Shown here one piece after another: positions 7,692-8,918 of a DNA stretch of 8,918 nucleotides. The position numbers were made by a program, and so were the translations under genes. Source of the stretch: Pseudomonadota bacterium (lineage in GTDB: Bacteria; Pseudomonadota; Alphaproteobacteria; Sphingomonadales; Sphingomonadaceae); NCBI GenBank assembly GCA_023417515.1, contig JAEZFL010000146.1, forward strand, positions 1 to 8,918. The letters are read 5' to 3'. The notes beneath the pieces were generated by a model, which was not told where the DNA came from, ran no database searches, and saw nothing but the letters and a program-made list of their open reading frames with translations. Within the stretch, counting starts at the first letter, position 1, and each line of letters opens with the position of its first letter.

Positions 7692-8613
7692 TCGCGTTGG
7701 AAGCTCTGGTGAGGTTCAGGAACACGTCCTCCAGATCCGCCTCGCGCGTCGAGACGTCGACGATGCCGAGGCCGTCCTTCTGCAGCGCGGCGAGCACCTC
7801 GCCGGCATTCACGCGGTCCTTGCGGTAGGTGATGGCGAGGGTGCGGTCGCCCTTCAGCTCGATCTTGTCGAAGCAGGGCGCGTCGGGGACGGCGGCGAGG
7901 TCGCGATCGACCGTCACTTCGACCGCTTTCTCTTGCGCCATGCCGAGCAGGGTCCGCGTCGGCTCATTGGCGATCATGCGGCCATGATTGATGATGGCGA
8001 TGCGGTCGCACAATTCCTCGGCCTCTTCGAGATAATGGGTGGTGAGCACCACCGTCACCCCTTCCGCATTGAGGCTGCGCACATAGGCCCAGAGCTGCTG
8101 GCGAAGCTCGATGTCGACGCCGGCGGTCGGCTCGTCCAGCACCAGGATGGGCGGCGAATGGACCATCGCCTTGGCGACCAGCAGCCGGCGCTTCATGCCG
8201 CCCGAAAGCGTGCGCGAATAGGCCTGCGCCTTGTCCTCCAGATGGACGGCGCGCAGCAGCTCCATCGTGCGGCGCTGGCCCTTTGGCACGCCGTAGAGGC
8301 CGGCCTGGATCTCCAGCGTCTCGGCCGGTGTGAAGAACGGGTCGAACAATATCTCCTGCGGCACGATCCCGATCGAGGCCTTGGCGTTGCGCGGATGGGC
8401 GTCGATGTCGAAGCCCCAGATCTCGGCGGTGCCGCCGGTCTTGTTCACAAGGCCCGCCAGGATGTTGATCATCGTCGACTTGCCGGCGCCATTGGGTCCG
8501 AGCAGGCCGAAGATCTGGCCGCGTGGGACGTCCAGCGTCACGCCTCCAAGCGCGCGCTTGCCGCCGGCATAGGTTTTCTCAAGATCGCGGATCGAGATGG
8601 CGGCGTCGGACAT
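7684..8613 (-). CDS. YadG-like ABC-2 exporter ATP-binding protein
   Basis: The ATPase subunit of an ABC-2 type exporter, a cytoplasmic protein that would energise a separate membrane permease. It has 309 residues and closely resembles E. coli YadG (308 residues) in many stretches. The nucleotide-binding motifs are complete: Walker A GPNGAGKS (39-46), Q-loop VPQE (Q86), signature LSGGMKRR (136-143), Walker B LVLDE (157-161), D-loop AGVD and switch histidine H193 in TTHYLEEAEEL. The C-terminal ~90 residues form the accessory region usual for this group, ending EADLEDVFLNLT. The start at 8613 gives MSDAAISIRDLEKTY, which aligns with the family N-terminus, and AGGA sits just upstream (spacing only 3 bases). 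A longer in-frame start at 8667 adds a non-conserved leader. No permease (YadH type) lies downstream; instead nadB follows with an 8-base overlap. The substrate is unknown. Confidence 0.93.
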   Translation of the reverse strand: MSDAAISIRDLEKTYAGGKRALGGVTLDVPRGQIFGLLGPNGAGKSTMINILAGLVNKTGGTAEIWGFDIDAHPRNAKASIGIVPQEILFDPFFTPAETLEIQAGLYGVPKGQRRTMELLRAVHLEDKAQAYSRTLSGGMKRRLLVAKAMVHSPPILVLDEPTAGVDIELRQQLWAYVRSLNAEGVTVVLTTHYLEEAEELCDRIAIINHGRMIANEPTRTLLGMAQEKAVEVTVDRDLAAVPDAPCFDKIELKGDRTLAITYRKDRVNAGEVLAALQKDGLGIVDVSTREADLEDVFLNLTRASNANG

Positions 8614-8731
8614 GCATCCTGCGCATAGCCGCTTCGTCCCGGACCGCAAAGCCGTGCCGCCGGCCATGCCGAATCACGGATTCACGATGTTCGCCAAGCC
8701 TTGCTTGACGATGTCGTGCGAAGATGAGCCG

Positions 8732-8845
8732 ATGGTCGGACAGGAACTGCATCTCGTGAGGCGCTCGCGTCGGGCCTTGTGGCTCTCCGCAATCGGCGCC
8801 GCTTTCATCGCGTTGGCCGCCGCCGGAGGCCCTCCTCTCGTCTGA
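8732..8845 (+). CDS. Possible small single-helix membrane protein
   Basis: A low-confidence small gene. The frame is open from at least 8597 to the TGA at 8843-8845. The most compact version starts at ATG 8732 (37 residues), preceded by the purine-rich GAAGATGAG. Alternative in-frame ATGs are at 8711 and further upstream. The C-terminal half has a cluster of basic residues (RRSRR) followed by about 18 hydrophobic residues (ALWLSAIGAAFIALAAAG) and a short PPLV tail. This is the pattern of a one-helix inner-membrane protein with its N-terminus in the cytoplasm. I recognise no family. A hydrophobic run can arise by chance in Ala-rich GC-rich DNA, and its third-position G/C appears lower than in the neighbouring genes, which weakens the case. 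Confidence 0.3.
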   Translation: MVGQELHLVRRSRRALWLSAIGAAFIALAAAGGPPLV

Positions 8846-8854
8846 CATTGTCTG

Positions 8855-8866
8855 CCGCCAAGGCGG
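8855..8866. repeat. Short inverted repeat upstream of the right-edge gene
   Basis: CCGCC-AA-GGCGG is a perfect inverted repeat of five bases with a two-base centre, 18 bases before the presumed ATG at 8885. It could be a protein-binding half-site pair or the tip of a small hairpin. Its size makes chance a fair explanation in DNA of this composition. Confidence 0.25.
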
Positions 8867-8884
8867 TTGCTAAGGCGCGCTGCG

Positions 8885-8918
8885 ATGCTCACCGACGATC
8901 CCTTCACGCCCGAGATCA
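8885..8918 (+). CDS. Start of a probable plus-strand gene, cut by the window edge
   Basis: An ATG at 8885 opens a frame reading MLTDDPFTPEI up to the right edge (11 codons). AAGG at 8872-8875 sits nine bases upstream, a plausible ribosome binding site. There is too little sequence to name a family. The frame is the same as that of the small putative membrane ORF ending at 8845; the two are separated by its TGA and 39 further bases. TTG at 8867 is an alternative in-frame start. Confidence 0.4.
   Translation, partial: MLTDDPFTPEI

Noticed and set aside
6498..7712. A 404-codon plus-strand frame
   Set aside because: Antisense shadow of nadB, which has all its active-site residues on the minus strand.
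7381..8628. A 415-codon plus-strand frame
   Set aside because: Antisense to the YadG-like ATPase and the start of nadB; no domain recognised and composition matches a shadow frame.
8614..8667. Longer start at 8667 for the ABC ATPase
   Set aside because: The extra 18 residues are not part of the family pattern. The start at 8613 aligns with YadG and has AGGA upstream, although the spacing is short.
8843..8918. Small ORF and right-edge gene as one gene broken by a TGA stop
   Set aside because: They share a frame, but the region after the TGA has its own ribosome binding site and ATG, and nothing indicates that the 8846-8884 stretch is coding.

Overview
The window is very GC-rich by eye, with strong G/C preference at third codon positions. 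That bias explains why long antisense reading frames run opposite several genes. The protein sequences (a PolA with the O-helix stretch KTINFAILYGIS, a twin-arginine alpha/beta hydrolase, NhaA, L-aspartate oxidase and a YadG-like ATPase) suggest an alphaproteobacterium, most likely a sphingomonad (Sphingomonas/Rhizorhabdus type). The genus is an inference from general resemblance, not from a marker gene.

Layout, left to right. (1) Positions 1-3886, minus strand: polA, encoding a complete DNA polymerase I with 5' nuclease, an apparently active proofreading domain and a polymerase domain. It is followed, with a 4-base TTGA overlap, by a polysaccharide/lipopolysaccharide flippase gene whose 3' end lies beyond the left edge. 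(2) Positions 3887-3996: a 110-base divergent intergenic region. (3) Positions 3997-6111, plus strand: a secreted, probably Tat-exported alpha/beta hydrolase, then nhaA (Na+/H+ antiporter). A perfect 8-base G/C inverted repeat between them covers the nhaA ribosome binding site. (4) Positions 6108-8613, minus strand: a YadG-like ABC-2 exporter ATPase followed by nadB, overlapping by 8 bases. nadB ends tail-to-tail with nhaA, and the two stop codons share one CTAG palindrome. (5) Positions 8614-8918: a gap holding a possible small single-helix membrane protein, then the first codons of a probable plus-strand gene cut by the right edge.

Most of this is ordinary chromosomal housekeeping content: replication/repair, envelope polysaccharide export, ion homeostasis, NAD synthesis and an exporter ATPase. 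I see no transposase, integrase, CRISPR array, tRNA, rRNA or phage gene, and no clear undescribed multi-gene system. The points most worth a second look are the possible occlusion of the nhaA ribosome binding site, the pairing of a permease-less ABC ATPase with nadB, the shared CTAG stop, and the possible small membrane protein near the right edge.
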